From JAKFDI01 sp044508835 (GTDB lineage Bacteria; Pseudomonadota; Gammaproteobacteria; Burkholderiales; Burkholderiaceae_C): 34,707 nt of DNA. The notes below the pieces were generated by a model. That model searched no databases. It had not been told where the DNA came from and saw only the letters and a program-made list of their open reading frames with translations. Made by a program: the position numbers and the translations under genes. The DNA is taken from assembly GCA_044508835.1 (NCBI GenBank), contig JBIQHD010000041.1:1-34707 (forward strand). Reading direction: 5' to 3'. This document shows, piece after piece, positions 16,790-24,623 of the stretch. Each line of letters opens with the position of its first letter. The stretch's first letter is position 1.

Positions 16790-17755
16790 GTGGACGCGGT
16801 GAGCGCCGCGCCGCTCGGCCGCCCCGGCGTGGCCGAGCTGGCCGAACGCCTGGGCGAGCCGCTCGCCGCGCTGTTCGCGCCACGGGGGCGCCGCATCGAC
16901 TTCGCGCCGCTGCCCTTCACGCCGCGGGCCGACGCGCCAGCGGCGCTGCGCGTGACCGATGGCGCCGGCCGGCCGCTGGCCGCCGTCCTGTGCTCGGCGC
17001 CCGGGGCGCCCGGCATGGTGCAGCGTGCCATGCGCCGCTCGCTCGAGGCCCGCGCCCTGCTGGATGCCGACACGGCCCGCCCCATCCTCGAACCGCTGAT
17101 GCAGGGGCGCATGCGCGGCCTGAGCTACGCCGTGCTGCCGTGGTGCGACAGCCTCTCCACGCTGCGCCCGCTGTGGTGGCTGCAGCGCCGCGCGCTGCGC
17201 CCGGCGCTGCTCGACTGGCTCCACCGCGTCGCCGCCGCCACCGCGCGCGAAGCGGCGCCCGACGAGGTCGAGCGCCGCTTCGCCGCGCCGCTGCGCCACG
17301 TGGCCGCGCTGCCCGCCGCCGGCGAGCCGGTGCGCCGCGCGGCCGCCCGGGCCGTGGAGCGCCTGGCGGGCGGCGCCTGGCGGCCGCGCACGGTGCTCAT
17401 GCACGGCGACCTGTGGAAGGGCAACGTGCTGCTGCGCCCCGCGCCGTTCGGCCCGGCGCGCCTGGACTGGGGCGGCCGCTTCGCCGTCATCGACTGGGCC
17501 GGCGCCGACGTGCGCGGCCATGCCTTCTACGACCTGGTGCGCCTGTCGCGCTCGCTCGGCCTGCCGGCGGGCACGCTGCGTGCTGAAGTGGGGCGCCACT
17601 GCGACGCGCTCGGCTGCGCGCCCGCCGACGCGATGCCGAGCCTGCTCGCGGCGCTGGGCCAGATCGGCCTCGCGCTCGAGCACTTCCCGCCGGCGCAGTA
17701 CGCGCACATGGTCGGGCAGTGCTGGGCCACGCTCGACGCCGCCCTCTCCCCATGA
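16790..17755 (+). CDS. Aminoglycoside phosphotransferase/choline kinase-like protein
   Basis: The protein is 321 residues from a GTG at 16790 (another GTG at 16724 would add 22 residues with no family support). The catalytic loop HGDLWKGNVLL begins near residue 205 and the metal-binding IDWAG follows near 234, which together define the APH/choline kinase fold. The N-terminal lobe is weakly conserved and I cannot point to a clear ATP-lysine. It may phosphorylate a small hydroxylated molecule or a lipid-linked sugar. Its stop overlaps the start of the methyltransferase gene (ATGA), so the two products are probably made together and act in one pathway. The substrate is unknown. Confidence 0.78.
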   Translation: MDAVSAAPLGRPGVAELAERLGEPLAALFAPRGRRIDFAPLPFTPRADAPAALRVTDGAGRPLAAVLCSAPGAPGMVQRAMRRSLEARALLDADTARPILEPLMQGRMRGLSYAVLPWCDSLSTLRPLWWLQRRALRPALLDWLHRVAAATAREAAPDEVERRFAAPLRHVAALPAAGEPVRRAAARAVERLAGGAWRPRTVLMHGDLWKGNVLLRPAPFGPARLDWGGRFAVIDWAGADVRGHAFYDLVRLSRSLGLPAGTLRAEVGRHCDALGCAPADAMPSLLAALGQIGLALEHFPPAQYAHMVGQCWATLDAALSP

Positions 17756-18831
17756 ACACGGACCCGGACCCGATGCTGCAGCACACCCTGAACCCCGCCC
17801 CGTACATCTGCCCGCAGACGCGCTCGCCGCTGCGCGACGACGGCCGCACGCTGCGCGCCGCGCAGGGCGACGCGCGGTACCGCGTGGAGCACGGCATCCC
17901 GCACTTCCTGCGCTTCGGCGCGGCCGAGGACGCCGGCACCCGCGCCCTGCTCGAGCGGCTGAACGCCCATGCGCGCAACGAGGGCTGGGAGAGCGCGCTG
18001 CGCAGCGTCTACCGCGCTGCGCCGGGCATGCTGCGCTACGTGATGAACCCCGAGCGCGCCGGCTTCATCGACCTGCTGCCGCTCACGCCGTACAGCGACG
18101 TGCTGGAGATCGGCCCCGGCCTCGGCCAGTTCACGCCGCTGCTGGCGCGGCGAGCGCGCTCGGTGTGCGCGCTGGAGGTGGTGTCGGGCCAGGCGAGCTT
18201 CGTCGACGAGCGCTGCGCGCAGCAGGGCCTGGCCAACGTCAACGTCGCCGCCGGCGGCGACGACTGCCGCCTGCCCTATGCCGACGCCAGTTTCGACCTG
18301 GTGGTGCTCAACCTGGTGTTCGAGTGGTGCGCCTCGCGCTGCGAGGACGAGCCGGCCGGGCAGGTGCAGCGCCGGCTGCTGGCCGAGATGCACCGCGTGC
18401 TGCGCCCGGGCGGCTCGCTCTACCTCGCCACCAAGAACCGCTTCGCGCTCAAGTACCTGATGGGCCGGCCCGACGAGCATGCCCACGGCCTGCGCTTCGC
18501 CGGCGTGCTGCCGCGCCGCCTGGGCGCGATGCTGCTGCGCGCGCACGGCCATGCGCGGGCGCCGGGCCTGCTGCATTCGCACGACGCGCTCGAAGCGATG
18601 CTGCACGACAGCGGCTTCCCGCTCACCCGCTCCTTCTGGGCCGCGCCCGAGATGCGCTACCCGACGCACTACGTGCCCACCGACGCCGCCTCGGTGCGCG
18701 CCGCGCGCCGCCGGCCCGGATTCGAGCAGGGCGAGGGCCGGCGCAGCCGCTGGGCGATGGGCCTGGTGCCGGCCCCGCTCGTCAGGCACGTGACGCCCGG
18801 CCTCGCCTTCCTCGCCACCAAGGCGGCGTAG
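17752..18831 (+). CDS. SAM-dependent methyltransferase with degenerate Trm112-like N-terminus
   Basis: The 359-residue protein starts MNTDPDPMLQ. Residues 15-55 resemble a Trm112-type zinc-ribbon (YICPQTRSPL, then YRVEHGIPHFLR), but only one of the expected cysteines is left. The Rossmann methyltransferase domain follows: VLEIGPGLGQFTPLL near 117-131, DCRLPYADASFDLVVLNLVFEW, and MHRVLRPGGSLYLATKNR. The last 100 residues are basic and specific to this protein. Translationally coupled to the kinase-like gene, it likely modifies the same unknown product, for example a surface glycan or lipid. It ends 7 bp from the convergent GMC gene. Confidence 0.83.
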   Translation: MNTDPDPMLQHTLNPAPYICPQTRSPLRDDGRTLRAAQGDARYRVEHGIPHFLRFGAAEDAGTRALLERLNAHARNEGWESALRSVYRAAPGMLRYVMNPERAGFIDLLPLTPYSDVLEIGPGLGQFTPLLARRARSVCALEVVSGQASFVDERCAQQGLANVNVAAGGDDCRLPYADASFDLVVLNLVFEWCASRCEDEPAGQVQRRLLAEMHRVLRPGGSLYLATKNRFALKYLMGRPDEHAHGLRFAGVLPRRLGAMLLRAHGHARAPGLLHSHDALEAMLHDSGFPLTRSFWAAPEMRYPTHYVPTDAASVRAARRRPGFEQGEGRRSRWAMGLVPAPLVRHVTPGLAFLATKAA

Positions 18832-18838
18832 GAACGCC

Positions 18839-20515
18839 TCAGCCGCGCGCCGCGTCCTCCCTCACCCATTCGGCCGCCCGCTCCGCGATCATCAGCGTCG
18901 GCGAGTTGGTGTTGCCGCTGGTGATGGTGGGCATCACGCTCGCGTCCACCACGCGCAGGCCGGCGATGCCGTGCACCCGCAGGCGCTCGTCCACCACCGC
19001 CATCGGGTCGGCGCGCGGCCCCATCTTGGCGGTGCCCACGGGGTGGAAGATGGTCGTGCCGATGTCGCCGGCCAGCTTGGCGAGCTCCTCGTCGGTCTGG
19101 AACTCGATGCCGGGCTTGAACTCGCGCGGCTTGTATTTCGCCAGCGCCGGCTGCGCCACGATGCGCCGCGTGAGGCGCAGCGACTCGGCGGCGATGAGGC
19201 GGTCTTCCTCGGTGCTCAGGTAGTTGGCGCGGATGCTGGGCGCCTGGTCGGCCTCGGGCGAGCGGATGGCCACGCGGCCGCGGCTCGTGGGCTGGAGGTT
19301 GCACACGCTCGCGGTGAAGGCGTTGAAGCGGTGCAGCGGCTGGCCGAAGGCGTCGAGCGAGAGCGGCTGCACGTGGTACTCGAGGTTGGCATGCGGCTGC
19401 GAGGTGTCGCTGCGGGTGAAGGCGCCGAGCTGCGACGGCGCCATGCTCATCGGGCCGCTGCGCCGGCAGGCGTATTCCAGGCCGATCAGCCCCTTGCCCC
19501 ACCACGAGTTCGCCATCGTGTTGAGCGTCTTCACGCCCTGCACCTCGTACACCGCGCGGATCTGCAGGTGGTCCTGCAGGTTCTCGCCGACGCCGGGCAG
19601 CCCGTGCACCGGCGCGATGCCGTGCGCCTGCAGCAGTTCCGCCGGGCCGACGCCCGACAGCTGCAGGATCTGCGGCGTGCCCACCGCGCCGGTGCTCAGC
19701 AGCACCTCGCGCGCGGCGAGGGCCCGGATGCGCTCGCCGCCGCCGCGCGGCACCACCTCCACGCCCACGGCGCGCAGCGCGGCATCGCCGCCCGGCTCGA
19801 ACAGCACGCGCGAGACGTGCGCGCCGGTCCAGACCTGCAGGTTCGGCCGCGCGAACACCGGGCGCAGGAAGGCCTTGGCCGCGTTCCAGCGCAGGCCCGT
19901 GCGCTGGTTGACGTCGAAGTAGCCGACGCCCTCGTTGTCCCCGCGGTTGAAGTCGTCGGTGGCCGGGATGCCGGCCTGCTGCGCCGCCTGCGCGAAGGCG
20001 TCGAGGATGGCCCAGTGCAGGCGCTGCTTCTCCACGCGCCACTCGCCGCCGGCGCGCCCGCCCTTGGGGTCGAAGCCCGGGGCGGCGTGGAAGTCGTCGG
20101 CGCCCTTGTGGAAGTCCTCGTGCCGCAGGAAGTAGGGCAGGCACTCGTTCCAGCTCCAGCCGGCGTTGGCGCCGAAGCCGTCGCCCGCGCCCCAGCCGTC
20201 GTAGTCGCGCGCCTGGCCGCGCATGTAGATCATGCCGTTGATGCTGGAGCAGCCGCCCAGCACCTTGCCGCGCGGGTAGCGCAGCGAGCGGCCGTTCAGG
20301 CCCGGGTCGGCATCGGTGAAGAACAGCCAGTCGGTGCGCGGGTTGCCGATGCAGTAGAGATAGCCGACCGGGATGTGGATCCACAGGTAGTCGTCGGCCC
20401 CGCCGGCCTCGATCAGCAGCACGCGCTTGCTCCGGTCGGCGCTCAGGCGGTTGGCGAGCAGGCAGCCGGCGGTGCCGCCGCCGGCGATGATGTAGTCGTA
20501 CGTGGTGTCCGCCAT
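18839..20515 (-). CDS. GMC-family FAD-dependent oxidoreductase (choline/alcohol dehydrogenase-like)
   Basis: The 558-residue flavoenzyme starts MADTTYDYIIAGGGTAGC with the FAD-binding GGGTAG at 12-17, then the LLIEAGG strand. GMC signature 1 is visible in RYPRGKVLGGCSSINGM, and signature 2 in GAVGTPQILQLSGVGP. The catalytic His lies in FHPVGTAKMG and the second active-site position in GNTNSPTLMIAE near the C-terminus. It oxidises an alcohol to aldehyde, passing electrons to a quinone or oxygen. There is no betaine aldehyde dehydrogenase or choline transporter nearby, so choline is unlikely to be the only substrate. It is transcribed alone or from its own promoter in the 74-bp gap. Confidence 0.92.
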   Translation of the reverse strand: MADTTYDYIIAGGGTAGCLLANRLSADRSKRVLLIEAGGADDYLWIHIPVGYLYCIGNPRTDWLFFTDADPGLNGRSLRYPRGKVLGGCSSINGMIYMRGQARDYDGWGAGDGFGANAGWSWNECLPYFLRHEDFHKGADDFHAAPGFDPKGGRAGGEWRVEKQRLHWAILDAFAQAAQQAGIPATDDFNRGDNEGVGYFDVNQRTGLRWNAAKAFLRPVFARPNLQVWTGAHVSRVLFEPGGDAALRAVGVEVVPRGGGERIRALAAREVLLSTGAVGTPQILQLSGVGPAELLQAHGIAPVHGLPGVGENLQDHLQIRAVYEVQGVKTLNTMANSWWGKGLIGLEYACRRSGPMSMAPSQLGAFTRSDTSQPHANLEYHVQPLSLDAFGQPLHRFNAFTASVCNLQPTSRGRVAIRSPEADQAPSIRANYLSTEEDRLIAAESLRLTRRIVAQPALAKYKPREFKPGIEFQTDEELAKLAGDIGTTIFHPVGTAKMGPRADPMAVVDERLRVHGIAGLRVVDASVMPTITSGNTNSPTLMIAERAAEWVREDAARG

Positions 20516-20589
20516 GCGTCGTCGTCTCCGGGGGTGCGAACGAGTCTAGGCGTGCAGGGCGCGCGGCCGTGATGCCGCGAACCCTGGAT

Positions 20590-21225
20590 TCAGAGCGCGC
20601 GCGCGAGCACCGGGAACAGCCGCGTCAGCCCGCCGGCCAGCAGTTCCACCGCCAGCGCCGCGAGGATGAGGCCCATGAGCCGCGTCATGATGTTGATGCC
20701 GGTCTGCCCCAGCACCCGCGCGATGCGCCCCGAGGCCGAGAACACGGCGAAGGCGGCCAGCCCCACCACCACGCCGTAGCCCACCAGCACCGCGAGCTCC
20801 CACCAGTGCCGCGTCTTCTCGGCGTAGATCACCATGGTGGAGATCGTCGCCGGCCCGGTGAGCAGCGGGATGGTCAGCGGCACCACCGCGACGCTCGCGC
20901 CCACGTCGGCCTTCTGCGCGCCTTCGCTCACGTCCTCCTTGCGCGCCTCGGCCGGCTGGGCGTTGAGCATCTGGATCGAGGAGATCAGCAGCAGCATGCC
21001 CCCACCCACCTGGAACGAGGCCAGCGAGATGCCGAAGAACTCGATGATCTTCAGCCCCGCCAGCGCGCTCAGCGCGATCACCAGGAAGGCGGTGAAGGCG
21101 CTCACGCGGATGGTGCGCCGGCGCGCCTCGGCCGGCAGGTTCTGCGTGAAGTGGATGAAGAACGGCACCACGCCGACCGGGTTGACGATCGCCAGCAGCG
21201 CGATCAGCGGCTTGAGCAGTTCCAT
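20590..21225 (-). CDS. MarC-family integral membrane protein
   Basis: The 211-residue inner-membrane protein starts MELLKPLIALLAIVNPVGVVPFF. Six membrane helices are apparent in two groups of three, split by a charged loop (ARKEDVSEGAQKAD). Family motifs are the IVNPVG segment near the start and PLTIPLLTGPATIS in the second half, an internal repeat typical of MarC/UPF0056. The function is unknown; the early link with multiple antibiotic resistance was not upheld. It lies 23 bp downstream of the BtuF-like gene on the same strand and is probably cotranscribed with it. Confidence 0.9.
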   Translation of the reverse strand: MELLKPLIALLAIVNPVGVVPFFIHFTQNLPAEARRRTIRVSAFTAFLVIALSALAGLKIIEFFGISLASFQVGGGMLLLISSIQMLNAQPAEARKEDVSEGAQKADVGASVAVVPLTIPLLTGPATISTMVIYAEKTRHWWELAVLVGYGVVVGLAAFAVFSASGRIARVLGQTGINIMTRLMGLILAALAVELLAGGLTRLFPVLARAL

Positions 21226-21248
21226 GCGAATGATCCTAGGCGCTGCGC

Positions 21249-22037
21249 TCAGCCGGCGGCCAGCCCGCGCAGGTAGCGCAGGCCCGCGGCCGCGCGCGGG
21301 CCGTACCAGCTCGGCAGCTCGCCGTCGACCAGGCGCACGCGGGCGCCGGGGCACAGCCGCTGCGCCTCGTCCACGTGGCGCGCGTCAAAGCGGTAGGGCT
21401 CGCTGCTGAGCAGCACCTGCTGCACGCCGGCGAGCCAGGGCTCGTCGCCGCGCAGCGGTGGGTAGCGCGCGGCGCCGGTTTCGCCGCCCATCGCGTCGGG
21501 CAGCGTGTGCCAGCGCACGGCATCGAGCATGCGGGCGATGTAGGTGTCGCGCGCGACGGTCATCCAGGGCTCGCGCCAGATCAGGTAGAGCACGCGCTGC
21601 GGCGCGAAGGTTTCGCGCGCTGCCGCGGTCGCGGCAAGCTCGGCGGCCAGTTCCTCGCGCAGGGCCTGCGCGCGCCCGGCCACGCCGGCCATGCCCGCGA
21701 AGGCCTGCGCCACCTGCGCGATCAGTGCCAGGTTGTCCGCCGGCGCGCAGGGATGGGTGACGACCACCCGCGGCCGCTGCGCCGCCGGCCACGCCTGCAG
21801 CGCCTGCACCGTCTCGCGCCGGTTCTCGTCCGCGTTGACCAGCACGTGCGTCGGCGCCAGTTCCATCAGCCGCCCGAGGTTCACGTCCTTGGTGCCGCCG
21901 ACCTTGGGCACGGCCCGCACCGCGTCGGCCGGGTGGATGCAGAAGCCGGTGCGCGCCACCACGTGCGGGCCGAGGCCCAACGCGAACAGCAGTTCGGTCA
22001 GGCTCGGCACCAGGCTGGCGATGCGTGGCGGCGTCAT
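21249..22037 (-). CDS. BtuF-like cobalamin/metal-complex binding protein, no signal peptide
   Basis: The 262-residue protein starts MTPPRIASLVPSLTELLFALG, the first strand of the class III periplasmic binding fold seen in BtuF and Fe-siderophore receptors. GGTKDVNLGRLMELAPTHVLVN and YLIWREPWMTVA are typical of the BtuF-like cluster. It lacks any N-terminal signal, as do many proteins of this subgroup, so it may act in the cytoplasm rather than in uptake. Its start overlaps the stop of the membrane protein gene upstream by four bases. No BtuC/BtuD genes are near. Ligand binding to cobalamin is a family guess only. Confidence 0.82.
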   Translation of the reverse strand: MTPPRIASLVPSLTELLFALGLGPHVVARTGFCIHPADAVRAVPKVGGTKDVNLGRLMELAPTHVLVNADENRRETVQALQAWPAAQRPRVVVTHPCAPADNLALIAQVAQAFAGMAGVAGRAQALREELAAELAATAAARETFAPQRVLYLIWREPWMTVARDTYIARMLDAVRWHTLPDAMGGETGAARYPPLRGDEPWLAGVQQVLLSSEPYRFDARHVDEAQRLCPGARVRLVDGELPSWYGPRAAAGLRYLRGLAAG

Positions 22038-22978
22038 GGCAGGCCGGGCGGCGGATCGTCGTCCAGCGCCAGGTACACCGTGCAAGCCCCGCGCAGGTAC
22101 ACGAGCCCCGGCAGCACCAGCGCCAGCGGGAACACCACGCCGCCGCCCACCAGCGCCGCCGCCACGTGGCCGGCCGATTCCGCCGGCGCCGGCACCGCCC
22201 CGAGGCTGCGCACGCCGTAGCCGAACAGGCCGGCGGTGAGCTGCTGCAGCGGCACGTCCACGCCCACCACCGCGACCGCGAGCTGGGCCACCACGCGCCC
22301 GCCCGCCGCCAGCACGAAGGTGGCGAGCGCGCCGACGCCGGCCGACAGCAGGCTCACGGCGCCCATCAGCAGCGCGACGGTCAGCAGCCGGTGCCGCGCC
22401 CACTGCGCCAGCTGGCGCAGCAGCGGCCACGCCCGGCGCCCGGCCCACACGCCCGGCGCCGCCAGCGGCACCACCACGGCCGCCAGCGACAGCAGCAGCA
22501 GGCCCGCCGCCACGGCGCCCAGCGGCACCACCGCGCCGAAGATCGCCGGGCCGAGCACCGGGCCGGCGACGTCGGTGCGCGACACCCACAGCAGCGCCAC
22601 CAGCACCCCGCCCAGCACCGCGACGGCCGCGGCGATGCCCAGCAGGACCGCCAGCACGCGGTGCGCCGACGCCGCCGCGGCCCGCAGCGCCTCGGGCACC
22701 TCGCGCACCGGGCGGCCGCGCGCCTGGTCCATCAGCAGGATGCCGGCGGCGTTGGCGCCGTAGAACGCGATGAACAGCGCCGCCCCGGTCTCGACCGCGG
22801 CCAGCCAGCCCGCGTCGCGTGCCAGCGCCGAGCGGGCCATGGCCATCAGCAGGCCCGAGGCGGCGAAGGTCGCCAGCAGCACGTACAGCGCACGCAGGTT
22901 GCGCACCGCGTCGACGCTGGCGAGGATGGCGCCGAGCGCTTCGAGCGGCGAGCGAAGCGGAGGGGGAGGCTGTTTCAT
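22034..22978 (-). CDS. Unrecognised polytopic membrane protein (314 aa)
   Basis: The protein starts MKQPPPPLRSPLEALGAIL. After a short cytoplasmic tail there are about six hydrophobic segments, near residues 30-50, 60-85, 105-130, 140-175, 200-235 and 280-300. The sequence is dominated by Ala, Val, Leu and Gly with an acidic-proline end (LDDDPPPGLP). I do not recognise a family. The shape recalls DUF-type multipass proteins annotated only as hypothetical in Burkholderiales. Its stop overlaps the start of the BtuF-like gene (ATGA), so translation is coupled and a joint function with that protein is plausible. Confidence 0.75.
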   Translation of the reverse strand: MKQPPPPLRSPLEALGAILASVDAVRNLRALYVLLATFAASGLLMAMARSALARDAGWLAAVETGAALFIAFYGANAAGILLMDQARGRPVREVPEALRAAAASAHRVLAVLLGIAAAVAVLGGVLVALLWVSRTDVAGPVLGPAIFGAVVPLGAVAAGLLLLSLAAVVVPLAAPGVWAGRRAWPLLRQLAQWARHRLLTVALLMGAVSLLSAGVGALATFVLAAGGRVVAQLAVAVVGVDVPLQQLTAGLFGYGVRSLGAVPAPAESAGHVAAALVGGGVVFPLALVLPGLVYLRGACTVYLALDDDPPPGLP

Positions 22979-23283
22979 CCGGAAGGCGCCGAGGCGGCGG
23001 ACGATGATATGGGCGCGTCCGGGAATGAGGGTTTTAGGGAAAGTGTTTTCCCTAGATTTCCCGCGGCCGGACCGGTCCGCGCCCCAAAACGGCGCGCCGC
23101 CCGGGCTTGCGCTGCATCGAAAACAACACTTTGATAATCGCGGGCATGCGCATTAATTCTCAAGTCCGTGATAATGAAAATTCTCTGTTGGGTAGTCAGC
23201 GCCTTCGTTGAGTGGTTCAGGTTGGCTTGAAGCTCCAGAGGTTTTCCATCTATCAGGGTCACTCAGGAAGAAAGGCGCTCTCA
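22979..23283. promoter_or_regulatory. 305-bp gene-free leader and divergent promoter region before the RNA-binding protein gene
   Basis: This stretch is clearly less GC-rich than its surroundings from about 23110 on. It holds a perfect 8-bp inverted repeat (TAGGGAAA at 23035-23042, TTTCCCTA at 23047-23054) and a GGACCGGTCC palindrome at 23068-23077. A promoter-like pair is TTGATA at 23131-23136, a 17-bp spacer, and TAATTC at 23154-23159. If used, the RNA leader would be about 115-125 bases, long as in cold-shock genes. The last bases carry a purine-rich ribosome site (AGGAAGAAAGG). Confidence 0.5.
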
Positions 23284-23730
23284 ATGGGCAACAAACTCTA
23301 CGTCGGCAACCTCGCGTACAGCATTCGCGACGACGATCTCCAGCAAGCGTTCGCGCAGTTCGGCTCCGTGGCCTCGGCCAAGGTGATGATGGACCGCGAC
23401 ACCGGCCGGTCGAAGGGCTTCGGCTTCGTCGAAATGGGCTCCGACGCCGAGGCGCAGGCCGCCATCAACGGCATGAACGGCCAGGCCCTCGACGGCCGCG
23501 CGCTGGTCGTGAACGAGGCCCGCCCGCGTGAAGAGCGCCCGGGCGGCTACGGCGGCGGCGGTGGTGGCCGCGGCGGCTACGGCGGTGGTGGTGGCGGCGG
23601 CGGCTACGGCGGCGGCGGTGGCGGCCGCTCCGGCGGCGGTGGTTACGGCGGCGGTGGCGGCGGCTACGGCGGTGGTGGCCGTTCCGGTGGCGGCGGCTAC
23701 GGCGGCGGCGGTGGCCGCGGTGGCTACTGA
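23284..23730 (+). CDS. Glycine-rich RRM RNA-binding protein
   Basis: The 148-residue protein has one RNA recognition motif at 3-80: RNP2 KLYVGNL at 4-10 and RNP1 KGFGFVEM at 44-51. From about residue 87 to the end it is a low-complexity tail of Gly, Tyr, Arg and Ser repeats (units like GGYGGGG with occasional GRSGGGG or RGG). This is the layout of bacterial RRM proteins found in cyanobacteria and many Burkholderiales, often induced by cold. It probably binds single-stranded RNA as a chaperone. The tail could promote self-association or condensates. The gene is monocistronic, with a long leader and a strong terminator. Confidence 0.94.
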   Translation: MGNKLYVGNLAYSIRDDDLQQAFAQFGSVASAKVMMDRDTGRSKGFGFVEMGSDAEAQAAINGMNGQALDGRALVVNEARPREERPGGYGGGGGGRGGYGGGGGGGGYGGGGGGRSGGGGYGGGGGGYGGGGRSGGGGYGGGGGRGGY

Positions 23731-23787
23731 ACCCATGCACTGAGCCCGCCAGGGCTCCACGCGGCCGGCAGACCGGTCGCCCGAATC

Positions 23788-23819
23788 AGGCGGTGGCGCT
23801 TCGGCCCACCGCCTTTTTT
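23788..23819 (+). terminator. Rho-independent terminator of the RNA-binding protein gene
   Basis: The stem AGGCGGTGG (23788-23796) pairs perfectly with CCACCGCCT (23806-23814) around a GCTTCGGC-containing loop, and is followed by TTTTTT ending at 23819. It lies 58 bp after the stop and is a textbook terminator, separating this gene from the convergent SDR gene. Confidence 0.93.
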
Positions 23820-23846
23820 CATGCCTGGCCGCCGCCGGTGCCGGAA

Positions 23847-24623
23847 TCAGCGCGGCTGCCGCGGCTTGCGCGCGCGCCCGGCCAGCACGGCGTCGAACAG
23901 CGGATTCGGCAGGGCGCGCAGCAGCTTCGCCACGACGCCCATCTGCCACGGAATCACCCGGTAGCTCGCGCCGGCCTCGATGGCCTTGAACGCCCGGTCG
24001 GCGAAATCGTCCGGCTGCATCAGGAACGGCATCGAATACGGGTTGCCGCGCGTGAGCGGCGTGTCGACGTAGCCGGGGCCGAGCGTCACCACCTTCACGC
24101 CGAACGGTCGGCACTCGCCGCGCAGGCTCTCGCAATAGCTGATGACCGCCGCCTTGCTCGAGCAGTAGGCCGCATGCCCCGGCAGGCCGCGGATGCCGGC
24201 CACGCTCGCGATGCCCACCAGCCGCCCGCTGCCGCGCGTGCACATGGCGGCGACGAAGGGCTGGAAGGTGGCCGCCAGGCCGAGGTTGTTGGTCTCGTAG
24301 GTGGCGCGGATGACCTCCAGGTCCTCGGCCTGCGCGGTGTCGACCCCGGCGCTGATGCCGGCGTTGGCGATCACGACGTCGGGCAGGCCCTGCGCCGCGA
24401 TGCAGGCGCGCCCGGCGCCGGTGATGGCGGCGACGTCGCGCACGTCGGCGGCGTACACGCCGCAGTCCGCCGCCGGCAGGCCGTGCGCGGCGGCCCATTC
24501 GCGCAGCTGCGCCTCGCGCCGCGCGACCAGGGCCAGGCGGTAGCCGGCGCGGTGGAAGCGCAGCGCCAGCGCCTGGCCGATGCCGCTGGACGCGCCGGTG
24601 ATGTAGGCGAGGCGAGCCGTCAT
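23847..24623 (-). CDS. Short-chain dehydrogenase/reductase (SDR)
   Basis: The 258-residue enzyme starts MTARLAYITGASSGIG with the nucleotide motif TGASSGIG at 9-16. The catalytic set is complete: NAG at 87-89, Ser140, Tyr153 and Lys157 (YCSSK). The absence of the Arg usually following the first strand in NADPH-preferring enzymes is offset by RREAQ in the second loop, so NADPH is likely. The Pro/Gly-rich end is basic. The start overlaps the lptC stop by four bases, which is unusual: lptA and lptB are normally found here. It may act on a lipid or sugar in envelope synthesis, but the substrate is unknown. Confidence 0.9.
   Translation of the reverse strand: MTARLAYITGASSGIGQALALRFHRAGYRLALVARREAQLREWAAAHGLPAADCGVYAADVRDVAAITGAGRACIAAQGLPDVVIANAGISAGVDTAQAEDLEVIRATYETNNLGLAATFQPFVAAMCTRGSGRLVGIASVAGIRGLPGHAAYCSSKAAVISYCESLRGECRPFGVKVVTLGPGYVDTPLTRGNPYSMPFLMQPDDFADRAFKAIEAGASYRVIPWQMGVVAKLLRALPNPLFDAVLAGRARKPRQPR

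Noticed and set aside
23068..23077. GGACCGGTCC palindrome as a terminator
   Set aside because: There is no T run and it lies upstream of both neighbouring genes, so it cannot end either transcript.
22975..23262. A 95-residue minus-strand frame in the leader region
   Set aside because: It has no ribosome site, no family features, and crosses the promoter-like elements of the RNA-binding protein gene.
23545..23727. Regularly spaced DNA repeats that might suggest a CRISPR array or minisatellite
   Set aside because: They are codon repeats (GGC/GGT, TAC) of the glycine-rich protein tail, without spacers or conserved repeat length.
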